Both the position numbers and the translations under genes were made by a program. Below the pieces are notes generated by a model. That model was not told the origin of the DNA and made no database searches. It saw only the letters and a list, made by a program, of their open reading frames with translations. Below are positions 14,875 through 22,043 of a DNA stretch of 26,941 nt, one piece after another. The stretch's first letter is position 1. Every line of letters begins with the position of its first letter. The DNA comes from JAYPWI01 sp038135065 (lineage in GTDB: Bacteria; Actinomycetota; Acidimicrobiia; Acidimicrobiales; Poriferisodalaceae). Where the stretch lies: assembly GCA_038135065.1 (NCBI GenBank), contig JAYPWI010000041.1, positions 1-26,941 on the forward strand. The letters run 5' to 3'.

Positions 14875-15666
14875 ATGAGGCACCTCACCTGGGCGGTTCT
14901 GGTCGTGCTGGCCGCCGCAGCCTGCGCCGACGGCGACGAACCAGTTCCTGCGACCACCACCATCGTGGAGGGGTCGGAGGGTATCCCTGCGTCGATCCAG
15001 GGCCTGATCGATGGCGGCTTTTCGAGCGAGGTCGATGCCCTCGGCTTCGTGGTCGTCGATCAGGCCGGTACCCGGTTCTGTTCCGCGCTGGCCGAGTCGT
15101 TTCCCCCGCAGTGCGGCGAACCCTCGTTGCAGCTCGTCGACCTCGACACGGCGGCCCTCGAACTTCAGGCGGCGGAGGGGGTCCAGTGGACCGACGGCAT
15201 GGTGGTGCTGCGAGGCCGCTACCGCGACGGGTCGTTCACGGTGACCGACACCGGTGACGACGGCGGGGTCGTGTCGAGCCAGTGTGTCGAGAACGATCCC
15301 GACTGTCAGGACACCATGGTCGACGACGGTGACGGACCGGTGGCCTCGTCCGGTGGAATGACGGTGGATGGCGGGCTGACCGTGACCGAGGCCCTGCAGG
15401 GCCAGGCGAACGGCACGAGCGGGGTGATCGCCGTCCGTGGCCACCTCTACGACGAGGGCACCGGTCCCTACCTGTGCGAGGCCCTAACCGGTGGCGGTGA
15501 GCGGTACACCTGCGGGGGCCAACTCCTGCCGTTGAGCAGCTTGAACACCGACGCCCTGGGCGACCGGGTCGTCATTCACAACGGCCTGACCTACACCGAG
15601 GAGGAGATCACCGTGCTCGGTGAGCTCGTCGACGGGGTGCTGGTCGTGGACCCCACCGTCAGCTGA
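14875..15666 (+). CDS. Putative lipoprotein with an internally duplicated domain
   Basis: A 263-residue exported protein. The N-terminus MRHLTWAVLVVLAAAAC17ADG is a lipoprotein-type signal, though the lipobox (AAAC) lacks the usual leucine at -3. The mature protein has two similar halves of about 65-70 residues: residues 58-123 (FCSAL...PQCGEPSL...DGMVVLRGRYRDGSFTV) and 185-258 (LCEAL...YTCGGQLL...EEITVLGELVDGVLVV). Each has a cysteine pair 11-12 residues apart that may form a disulfide. No known family is recognised; it is likely a surface-anchored binding or structural protein. ATG 14875 is chosen for its signal peptide and leaderless -10 box. It converges on the short-chain dehydrogenase at 15680 after 13 bases. 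Confidence 0.75.
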   Translation: MRHLTWAVLVVLAAAACADGDEPVPATTTIVEGSEGIPASIQGLIDGGFSSEVDALGFVVVDQAGTRFCSALAESFPPQCGEPSLQLVDLDTAALELQAAEGVQWTDGMVVLRGRYRDGSFTVTDTGDDGGVVSSQCVENDPDCQDTMVDDGDGPVASSGGMTVDGGLTVTEALQGQANGTSGVIAVRGHLYDEGTGPYLCEALTGGGERYTCGGQLLPLSSLNTDALGDRVVIHNGLTYTEEEITVLGELVDGVLVVDPTVS

Positions 15667-15679
15667 TCGCCGACACTCC

Positions 15680-16465
15680 TCAGCGGGGCATGGCGAAGCC
15701 GCCCGACACGCTGACCATCTGGCCGCTGAGTTGGCGGGCCTGGCGGGACGCGAACCAGGCCACCGCCCATCCGATGTCCACCGCCTCGGAGCGTCGACGC
15801 AGGGGGATGCCGGCCGTGATGTTGGCCACCTCTCGCTCCCCCATCCCGATGTCCTGCTGCCACAGGCTCTGTTCGCCGATATCGCCTTGTTCGGGGATCA
15901 CCAGCCCGGGGCAGACCGTGTTGGCCCGGATCCCGTAGCGGCCGTACTCCTTGGCGATGATCCGCATGAACGACATCACCCCGGCCTTCATGGGGCCGTA
16001 GTCACCCATCCGGAACTCGCCGAACCCTGCGTCGCTGGAGATCGAGACGATGGAACCGTCGCGACGTTCGACCATGCCCGGCAGCACGGCCCGGGTCGCA
16101 GCGAAGGTCGGGAGCATGTTCAAGCGGTAGGCCTGCTCCCACCGTTCGGGCTCCAGGTCGAGGAAGAACGAGGCCACCCCGTTCCAGCCGACGTTGTTCA
16201 CCAGGGTCAGCACCGGGCCCAGGTCGTTCTCCACCGCGGTCACCGCCGCGGCGGTGGCGTCCACGTCGGTGAGGTCGACCGGGTAGACCACGGCCTGGCC
16301 ACCCTCGGCGACGATCCCGGCTGCCGTCCGGGTGGCCATGTCTTCGTCCCGATCGAAGATGGCCACCAGGGCGCCCTCGGTGGCCAGCACGGTGCTGATG
16401 GCCTTTCCGATGTTGGAGGCGCCCCCCGTCACCACCGCCACCGTTCCGGTCAATCCAAGGTCCAT
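15680..16465 (-). CDS. Short-chain dehydrogenase/reductase (SDR)
   Basis: A 261-residue classical SDR that oxidises or reduces a hydroxyl/keto group with NAD(P). The cofactor loop is TGGASNIG (13-20), NNVG replaces the usual NNAG, and the catalytic motif reads S...Y-G-P-M-K in SISSDAGFGEFRMGDYGPMK. The C-terminal SVSGGFAMP matches the usual end (x-DGG). D38 in AIFDRDED at the end of strand 2 favours NAD over NADP. The substrate is unknown. The ATG has GGGAGGA eight bases upstream and TAGATT at 16500-16505 as -10 box. It is divergent from a second SDR whose sequence is clearly different, so not a recent tandem copy. Confidence 0.9.
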   Translation of the reverse strand: MDLGLTGTVAVVTGGASNIGKAISTVLATEGALVAIFDRDEDMATRTAAGIVAEGGQAVVYPVDLTDVDATAAAVTAVENDLGPVLTLVNNVGWNGVASFFLDLEPERWEQAYRLNMLPTFAATRAVLPGMVERRDGSIVSISSDAGFGEFRMGDYGPMKAGVMSFMRIIAKEYGRYGIRANTVCPGLVIPEQGDIGEQSLWQQDIGMGEREVANITAGIPLRRRSEAVDIGWAVAWFASRQARQLSGQMVSVSGGFAMPR

Positions 16466-16499
16466 GGGGTCGGTCCTCCCTGTGTTGTCGGCCGCAGCG

Positions 16500-16505
16500 A
16501 ATCTA
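16500..16505 (-). promoter_or_regulatory. -10 box of the reverse SDR gene
   Basis: Reverse-strand TAGATT lies 34 bases before ATG 16465, leaving a leader that contains GGGAGGA. Confidence 0.38.
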
Positions 16506-16565
16506 CGGTCGGCCTGGGCGACCGTCGAACGGGGTGGTCCCGGCCGCCCTCGGAGCGATGTTGGT

Positions 16566-16571
16566 TAGGGT
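16566..16571 (+). promoter_or_regulatory. -10 box of the forward SDR gene
   Basis: TAGGGT lies 32 bases before ATG 16604, with a GGGGAG ribosome binding site in between. Confidence 0.4.
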
Positions 16572-16603
16572 TCCCACCGTCCACTCGAAGGGGAGCGACG
16601 GAG

Positions 16604-17434
16604 ATGACCATGGCCGGTTGGCGTGAGGGCCGTTTCACCGACCGGGTCGCCGTGGTCACCGGCGGCACCACGGGCATCGGTCGGGCCGTGGTCGAACGGC
16701 TCCACGCTGAGGGGGCATCGGTGGTGCTGTGCGGGCGGCGTGCCGAGCCGGGCCAGGACGTGGTGGACGCGCTCGGCACTGATCGCACCCTGTTCGTGGT
16801 GGCCGACGTGACGGATCGCGATGCCCTCGAGGGCCTGTACCGGGCCACCGTGGAGCGCTTCGGCCGGGTCGACGTGGTGGTGAACAACGCAGGCAACGTC
16901 GTGGTGGGCCCCACCATGGACCTGACCCCGGGACAGTGGCGCCGCACCCTGGCCCTCAACCTCGATGCGGTGTTCGACAGTTGCCAGCTGGCCATTCCCC
17001 ACCTGCGGAGGTCGGTGGCGTCCACCGGGGCATCGGCGGCCATCGTCAACGTGGCCTCCCTCGACTCGGTGGGGGCGGACCGGGGCTTCGCGGCCTACAA
17101 CGCGGCCAAGGCCGGGGTGGTGAACTTCACCAGGTCCCTCGCCCTCGAGTTCGGACGCGAGGGCATCCGGGCCAATGCCGTGTCGCCGGGGGCCATCGAC
17201 ACTCCGCTGACCACCATGACCACCTCGAACGACCGGGCCCGCGACGCCTTCGAGACAGCAATCCCCGTCGGCCGGTTCGGGCGGCCCGAGGACGTAGCCC
17301 CCGCCGTGGCCTTCCTCGCTTCCCACGAAGCCGACTTCGTCAACGGGGCCAACCTGTTGGTCGACGGTGGGGTGACCGCCGGCACCGGCCATCCCGACAT
17401 CCTCGACCTTTTCGGCATGACCGAACGTAGTTGA
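16604..17434 (+). CDS. Short-chain dehydrogenase/reductase (SDR)
   Basis: A 276-residue classical SDR. The cofactor loop is TGGTTGIG, followed by CGRR at the end of strand 2 (favouring NADP), NNAG, the catalytic Y-N-A-A-K in GFAAYNAAKAG, and the usual C-terminal block GRPEDVAPAVAFLAS...VDGG. The substrate is unknown; the Rieske oxygenase alpha subunit follows on the same strand, so a ring-hydroxylation or diol-dehydrogenation partnership is possible. A frame open over more than 300 codons upstream is an antisense shadow of the reverse SDR and is not part of this protein. ATG 16610 is an alternative start that fits the GGAG just before 16604. Confidence 0.9.
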   Translation: MTMAGWREGRFTDRVAVVTGGTTGIGRAVVERLHAEGASVVLCGRRAEPGQDVVDALGTDRTLFVVADVTDRDALEGLYRATVERFGRVDVVVNNAGNVVVGPTMDLTPGQWRRTLALNLDAVFDSCQLAIPHLRRSVASTGASAAIVNVASLDSVGADRGFAAYNAAKAGVVNFTRSLALEFGREGIRANAVSPGAIDTPLTTMTTSNDRARDAFETAIPVGRFGRPEDVAPAVAFLASHEADFVNGANLLVDGGVTAGTGHPDILDLFGMTERS

Positions 17435-17488
17435 GCACCCTGCACCGACCGAGCCGATGGATGGGGTCAGCGACCGTCGGTAGGGTGC
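17435..17488 (+). repeat. Long imperfect inverted repeat between SDR and Rieske genes
   Basis: Directly after the SDR stop, GCACCCT (17435-17441) plus ACCGAC (17444-17449), split by a two-base bulge, pairs over 13 positions with GTCGGT plus AGGGTGC (17476-17488) around a 26-base loop. The right arm contains TAGGGT, the likely -10 box of the Rieske gene. It may be a terminator for the SDR transcript, an operator, or both. Confidence 0.5.
17481..17486 (+). promoter_or_regulatory. -10 box of the Rieske oxygenase gene
   Basis: TAGGGT lies 39 bases before ATG 17526, and a strong GGAGGAAGG ribosome binding site (17512-17520) lies between. It falls in the right arm of an inverted repeat. Confidence 0.4.
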
Positions 17489-17525
17489 AGCACGGTCCGG
17501 CCGGGCGCCGTGGAGGAAGGTCTCG

Positions 17526-18677
17526 ATGCGCAGAGAGCGACAGATCGAACTGTTGAGCAGGGTTGCCGAGGCCGGCGAGCGCCTCGAGGGCCTGTACGGC
17601 GAGGCGTCGATGATCAACGACGCCTCGACCTACGTCGACCCCGAGCGCTTCGCCATCGAACAGCGGGTGCTGTTCCGGGAGGGACCGGTCTTCTTCGGTA
17701 TGAGCGCCGACCTGCCAGCCCCGGGTTCGTGGCGGTCGATGCGCTTCGACGGCATCCCCATCGTGGTCGTCCGCCAGGGCGACGGGTCGCTGCGGGCCCT
17801 GGTGAACATGTGCCGCCACCGGGGAGCCCCGCTGGTCGACCCCCAGGGCCAGGGGTCGGGGCTGCGGTCGTTCAGCTGCCCGTACCACGCCTGGAACTAC
17901 ACCCTCGACGGTGCCCTCCAGGCCAGGCCGGCGGCCCCACACGCCTTCGACGACGTGACCGCGAACTGCGACCTGTTGTCCCGGCCGGTAGCCGAGGAAC
18001 ACGGGTTGATCTTCGTGCGGCCGTCGGGCGACCAGCCGATCGACGTGGACGAGGTGCTGGGCGGGGCTGCCGACGACCTCGGAGCCTTCGGTCTCGGGGA
18101 CTACGTGCTGATCGACTCCCGGCGCAGCGAGTGGAACATGAACTGGAAGCTCGTGTTCGACACCTTCACGGAGTCCTATCACATCCGTACCCTGCATCGA
18201 ACGACGTTGGCTCCCACCTTCAACTCAGAGGCCACCATCTTCGAACCGTTCGGACGCAACCTGCTCACCGTGGGTCTGCGCTCCAACGTGGGTGAGGAGT
18301 TCACCAAGCCGCGGGAGGAGTGGAACCTCCTGCCCTACGGGACGATCCAGTATTTCCTGGTGCCTACCGGGTTGGTGGTCCACCAGCTCGACCATGTCGA
18401 GGTGTGGAACATCGAACCCGTCGATGTGGGCCGTACCCGCCTCACCACCTCGCTGTACGCCCCCACCGAGCCCCACAGCGAACGCTCACGCAACTACTTC
18501 GTGAAGAACCTCGACCTGCTGTGCCAGGTCACGGGCACCGAGGACTTCCCGATGATGGAGGACATCCACCGCAACCTCGCCTCGGGGGCCCTCGACTCGC
18601 TGGTGTACGGGAAGATCGAACCACCCCTCGCCCACTTCCACCGCGAGGTGGATCGGGCGGTGGCGGCCGGGTCGTGA
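17526..18677 (+). CDS. Rieske non-heme iron oxygenase, alpha subunit
   Basis: A 383-residue ring-hydroxylating oxygenase alpha subunit. The Rieske [2Fe-2S] ligands are C96-R-H98 and C118-P-Y-H121 (CRHRGAPL and CPYHAW). The catalytic domain has the iron-binding pair H219 and H224 in ESYHIRTLH, with E216 at the bridging acid position, and a likely third ligand in the segment EDFPMMEDIHRN near 340. The length is slightly short of the classic 420-450 residues. Reductase and ferredoxin genes are not adjacent, so electrons must come from unlinked partners. Substrates of this branch range from aromatics to quaternary amines and steroids; nothing here decides. The ATG follows GGAGGAAGG by five bases. 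The SDR just upstream may act in the same pathway. Confidence 0.92.
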   Translation: MRRERQIELLSRVAEAGERLEGLYGEASMINDASTYVDPERFAIEQRVLFREGPVFFGMSADLPAPGSWRSMRFDGIPIVVVRQGDGSLRALVNMCRHRGAPLVDPQGQGSGLRSFSCPYHAWNYTLDGALQARPAAPHAFDDVTANCDLLSRPVAEEHGLIFVRPSGDQPIDVDEVLGGAADDLGAFGLGDYVLIDSRRSEWNMNWKLVFDTFTESYHIRTLHRTTLAPTFNSEATIFEPFGRNLLTVGLRSNVGEEFTKPREEWNLLPYGTIQYFLVPTGLVVHQLDHVEVWNIEPVDVGRTRLTTSLYAPTEPHSERSRNYFVKNLDLLCQVTGTEDFPMMEDIHRNLASGALDSLVYGKIEPPLAHFHREVDRAVAAGS

Positions 18678-18730
18678 CCACGGCTGGCAGCCTGAGGACA
18701 CACGGTGCTGGTCTTCCCTCTTGATGGCGC

Positions 18731-18751
18731 CAGGTCAGGGTAGGTCTGTCG
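18731..18751 (+). promoter_or_regulatory. Shared bipartite element, copy 1 (before the vWA cluster promoter)
   Basis: CAGGTCAG, three variable bases, then AGGTCTGTCG. The same arrangement with only the three middle bases changed is found at 21952-21972. AGGTC recurs 10 bases apart, one helical turn, so it could bind a protein in tandem. It ends one base before the -35 box, the place expected of an activator that touches RNA polymerase. Confidence 0.6.
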
Positions 18752-18752
18752 G

Positions 18753-18781
18753 TTGACAGCAAAAAGGCTCTCGGCTGTACT
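18753..18781 (+). promoter_or_regulatory. Sigma70-type promoter of the vWA/tubulin-like cluster
   Basis: A perfect -35 box TTGACA (18753-18758), a 17-base spacer and a -10 box TGTACT (18776-18781, four of six matches) are followed after six bases by GTG 18788. This is the best -35/-10 pair seen in the window and implies a leaderless first gene. A small inverted repeat (CTGTC, GGTT, GACAG; 18746-18759) overlaps the -35 box. Confidence 0.65.
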
Positions 18782-18787
18782 CATCTT

Positions 18788-19156
18788 GTGACCTCAGCCC
18801 ATATGAGTGCCAGTTCGTCACTTCCGCGTGGGCGTCATCCCATTGCCACCGGGTTGGGTGAGAACAAGCGGCCCGACCCGACGTGGATCTTCGTTCTTCT
18901 CGCCGCGCTGGTCATCGAGGTCATTCTCACCCTCCTCGGCGGATATGGGGCAAACCTCGGATGCGCCCTGCTCGGACTCTTTGGCGTTGCCATTCTGCTC
19001 GGGCGATTTCGAATCCGTGAAGCTGCATTACGGGCCGGTGGCCGATATTCAGACTGGAGATTCCGAGCCCGCCGCATTGCCGTCATCGTCGCTGCATCGG
19101 GCTGGATTCTCGGTTTGGTCAACGTATTCTTCGTCGCAAAGGAGTGGACCAGGTGA
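18788..19156 (+). CDS. Small three-helix membrane protein, first gene of the vWA/tubulin-like cluster
   Basis: A 122-residue protein with three predicted membrane helices: about 33-53 (WIFVLLAALVIEVILTLLGGY), 55-72 and 97-117. A hydrophilic N-terminus and a basic loop between helices 2 and 3 (RFRIREAALRAGGRYSDWRFRARR) suggest that loop lies in the cytoplasm. No family recognised. Its stop overlaps the start of the vWA gene by four bases (GTGA, 19153-19156), so the two proteins are made together and may form a membrane complex. GTG 18788 is chosen because the promoter ends six bases upstream; ATG 18803 is an alternative. Base composition is lower in GC than the upstream genes. Confidence 0.72.
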   Translation: MTSAHMSASSSLPRGRHPIATGLGENKRPDPTWIFVLLAALVIEVILTLLGGYGANLGCALLGLFGVAILLGRFRIREAALRAGGRYSDWRFRARRIAVIVAASGWILGLVNVFFVAKEWTR

Positions 19157-21906
19157 GGCGGCGGTTGCTCGGCGCCGTCAGTACCGCTCTCGTATTCGCT
19201 GTTACCACTCTTGGCGTTGTCAGCAGCCCGACCTCGGCACAAACATCCGTTCCTGACACGAACGGATCCGAATGTCGTGAACTCCGAGCTGGAGACCGGA
19301 TCGATGCTGTCGTCCTCGTCGACGAATCGCAATCGATGAGAGAGTGGCCCAGCGTCACCGAGCAGGTCCGCAACGGCATCAGGGTGGTCATCGACCGGCT
19401 CGACGATCTCTCGGATCAGGGAATAACGGTGCGACTGTCGATCATCGGCTTTGGCAGCGAGGGAAGCGCCCGAGCCATTCTCCCCTTGTCCGATGTCGCC
19501 GCTGTTGCGCCAAGGTCTGCAGAGCTCCAGGCTGCCTACAACCCTGACAACCCCCGCACCGACTACCGGGCCGGGCTGGCCGGGGTGCAGGAACAGCTGC
19601 GGGGAAGCACGGCGAATTGTCGCATCCTCCTGTGGTTCACCGACGGCATCTTCGATGTCGGACCCAACAACAAGGACTCCCAGGATGCGCCGAGAGCTCT
19701 CGAGGGGGTCTGCGGCGGTGAGGATCCCCTTGCCGGGTGGTTCGCCCTGAACAATGTTCAGAGCTACGTCATCGTGACCAACGAATGGAACGTCGCAAAG
19801 TGGGAGAGCGAGTTCGCGAACACCTTCGGGATCCTGGCAGCCTCCCTCTCCGTCATGCAGGCTGTGACCGGCGATGATCTCAGGGACGCCACTCGCCGGG
19901 GCGAAGACGAGCGGGAAGTCTTCCAGATCGCCTCCGGGGCGAGCTATCGCATCGACCCGGCCTGTGCTCCATTCCTTGCATCCCGCAGCTCAACCGGGGA
20001 GATTCGTCTCGATCCGGGCGACCTCGACGACATCTTCGACGTGCTGATCTCCAAAGTGGTCGGCGACACGTTCGCCACTGAGAAATGCCCGGTCGAACTG
20101 TCTGGCCCCGTGGACTCCGATCCCATGCCCGATGGCCTGCTCCTCAGCTCTCTGCGGGTGTACAACCTCAACGGACCCGAAACCGACCTGACCGTCACGG
20201 CCATGGTGGACGGGCAGCCCGAGCGAGAACTCGTCCTCGACCGAACTCGGGTGGACGGTGAACAACTCCGGGATCTGCCCGGCGGCTGGCAGGTGCGGGT
20301 CGAGGGCGGAGCCAGCAAGGAAGTTTGCATCTCCTACCCCGAACCGCGGCCGATCGATAACGGCACCGTCGACCTCGAGATCGCGGGCAGCTCTCGTGAA
20401 CCGTTCGAGGCCAATGCATCGACCATCAACTTCTCGATCGACTGGACCCAGGTCGACCTGTTCGCGCAAGCACAGGCAGAGGGTCGAGACCTCGGCGATC
20501 TGATCTCACAGTTCGGTCTCGAGCCGGGCGAAGGAGAAGAGGGCTGGACCACCAGTGACAACCTCGACGACGTGTCATCGCAACTGGCGCTGCGACCCAC
20601 GCGGTCTGGGGACTTCGACCAGGTCGAGTTGTGGGTCGAGGTGAACACCGGTGTCGGCACGGAACGGGTTCCCGTTCTGGGTCGCATCAGCCCGCCGGTG
20701 TCGGTGAACGCACCGGCCGGCGCGCCGTCGATGACGTGCAGCAACCAAGACGGCCAGCCGGCGGCCAACCCGGCCCAGGAATATGCCTTCAATGGCGGTG
20801 AGACGCCGACGATCACCTTCGAGAGCGAGATCACCTGCATCATCGAACCACCTGATGCCGACACCGCCACGATCAGCCTGGATCCACAGGACGTGGTGAA
20901 CCCCGACGACTTCGACATGTTGGGCGTCGAGCTCGTATCCGCCGACGGCGCGCCATTGGACGACATCGAACTGGAGGCGGGTGCAGCACCCATCGAGGTG
21001 CGACTGGTCATGGCCGGCCCCCTCGACAACAGAACTTGGAAGACCGGCGGCACCCTCATGCTGAACGTGAAGTGGCGAGACTTCACACAGTCACAGGCCT
21101 TTGACCTACAAGTCGATCTGGTGAAACGGTCCGACCAAGGAACGGCGCTCCTGGCCACCCTGATCATCGGTCTTCTCGCTGCCCTGGTGTCGTTGGCCGT
21201 GTTCCGTCTCATGAACTCGTTCGTGAAGATTCCCCCGCCGGACAATTTCTTCGTGCGCTCGGCCGATGTGAGGATCACCGTCGACGCTGGCGGTTCACCC
21301 GTCGTTCAATTCCTCGATCTTGACCAACTCGACAACCCGTCGATCGTTAGCGCCGAACGATCCGGCCTGGATCTGCGGGCCGATCGCTTCGCCATTCATC
21401 GCGTACTGCCGTCGTTCTTCAGACCGTTCGGGCCGGTGACCACTCGTTTGGGCGGTCCATCCGTGGTTCTCAGTTCGCCTGCAGAACGAGAAGACCGGGG
21501 CCCCGGATCGTTCTCCCAACTCATCCTGCTAGGCGCCGACGTCACTGCGGACAGTGACCTCTCGGCCATCAATGGCAGGGTGGCCATCTTGCACCCCCGC
21601 CGCTGGATTCCCGACAGCAACGACCTCCAGGAGGACACCCGGCGCATGGCTCCTCGGTTCATGCAGACGGTACGTGCCGTCCAAGAAGCCACACCCGTCT
21701 CCGAGGGAGCGAACGCCGAGCCGATCTCCAACGCACGGGAACAGGACCCTGTGGCCCCGTCTGGACCACCTCGCCGCCCAGCCGGCGGAGACCCCACTCT
21801 CCCCACACCTCCCCGACGAACGGACGCGCCCGGTCCCCCGAGGACCCCAACGACCGGGCCTGACGACAGCGACGGCCCACCAATGCCGCCGCGACGTCCG
21901 CGTTGA
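19153..21906 (+). CDS. Exported, membrane-anchored von Willebrand A domain protein
   Basis: A 917-residue protein. Residues 1-30 are a signal peptide (RRR, hydrophobic core, likely cut after SAQ). A vWA domain follows at about 50-305 with the metal-site motif D57-E-S-Q-S61 in AVVLVDESQSM and WFTDG near 161-165. Residues 305-660 look like beta-rich domains with scattered cysteines. One membrane helix lies at about 664-685 (ALLATLIIGLLAALVSLAVF), then a cytosolic part of about 230 residues ending in a proline/arginine-rich tail with repeated PPRR-type motifs (PPRRPA, PPRRTD, PPRTPT, PPRRPR). The predicted topology puts vWA outside and the tail inside. GTG 19153 is chosen because AAGGAG ends eight bases upstream and it overlaps the preceding stop; GTG 19144 is possible. 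vWA proteins bind protein ligands through a divalent metal; here the likely partners are the neighbouring cluster proteins. Confidence 0.87.
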   Translation: MRRRLLGAVSTALVFAVTTLGVVSSPTSAQTSVPDTNGSECRELRAGDRIDAVVLVDESQSMREWPSVTEQVRNGIRVVIDRLDDLSDQGITVRLSIIGFGSEGSARAILPLSDVAAVAPRSAELQAAYNPDNPRTDYRAGLAGVQEQLRGSTANCRILLWFTDGIFDVGPNNKDSQDAPRALEGVCGGEDPLAGWFALNNVQSYVIVTNEWNVAKWESEFANTFGILAASLSVMQAVTGDDLRDATRRGEDEREVFQIASGASYRIDPACAPFLASRSSTGEIRLDPGDLDDIFDVLISKVVGDTFATEKCPVELSGPVDSDPMPDGLLLSSLRVYNLNGPETDLTVTAMVDGQPERELVLDRTRVDGEQLRDLPGGWQVRVEGGASKEVCISYPEPRPIDNGTVDLEIAGSSREPFEANASTINFSIDWTQVDLFAQAQAEGRDLGDLISQFGLEPGEGEEGWTTSDNLDDVSSQLALRPTRSGDFDQVELWVEVNTGVGTERVPVLGRISPPVSVNAPAGAPSMTCSNQDGQPAANPAQEYAFNGGETPTITFESEITCIIEPPDADTATISLDPQDVVNPDDFDMLGVELVSADGAPLDDIELEAGAAPIEVRLVMAGPLDNRTWKTGGTLMLNVKWRDFTQSQAFDLQVDLVKRSDQGTALLATLIIGLLAALVSLAVFRLMNSFVKIPPPDNFFVRSADVRITVDAGGSPVVQFLDLDQLDNPSIVSAERSGLDLRADRFAIHRVLPSFFRPFGPVTTRLGGPSVVLSSPAEREDRGPGSFSQLILLGADVTADSDLSAINGRVAILHPRRWIPDSNDLQEDTRRMAPRFMQTVRAVQEATPVSEGANAEPISNAREQDPVAPSGPPRRPAGGDPTLPTPPRRTDAPGPPRTPTTGPDDSDGPPMPPRRPR

Positions 21907-21951
21907 AATCCGCGGCAATCCAATAGCTAACGTCGCTTGGTTCGAGTCCGA

Positions 21952-21972
21952 CAGGTCAGACAAGGTCTGTCG
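21952..21972 (+). promoter_or_regulatory. Shared bipartite element, copy 2 (before the tubulin-like gene)
   Basis: CAGGTCAG, three bases, AGGTCTGTCG, identical to copy 1 at 18731-18751 except for the three middle bases. It stands 72-92 bases before the chosen ATG 22044 in a 137-base gap. A poor -35 (TTGTCC, 21976-21981) and a possible -10 (GAATCT, 22001-22006) follow, so the tubulin-like gene may have its own promoter under the same control. Confidence 0.55.
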
Positions 21973-22043
21973 TGCTTGTCCTTGCCTTGGCGCAGGCCCG
22001 GAATCTGCTCTGTTTCTCAGGAACTGGCCTCGAAAGGCTCACC

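Noticed and set aside
15620..17434. A 604-residue fusion protein containing the forward SDR
   Set aside because: The first 328 codons are antisense to the reverse SDR and its upstream region, rich in histidine, glycine and arginine. A ribosome binding site and a -10 box define a start at 16604.
21939..21949. GGTTCGAGTCC, a tRNA T-loop-like sequence
   Set aside because: The flanking T stem is weak and no acceptor, anticodon or D arm can be drawn, so it is neither a tRNA nor a convincing attachment site remnant.
21972..22043. N-terminal extension of the tubulin-like protein from GTG 21972
   Set aside because: It would start inside the shared regulatory element, and the added residues do not fit before the opening strand of a tubulin fold. 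ATG 22044 has a ribosome binding site.
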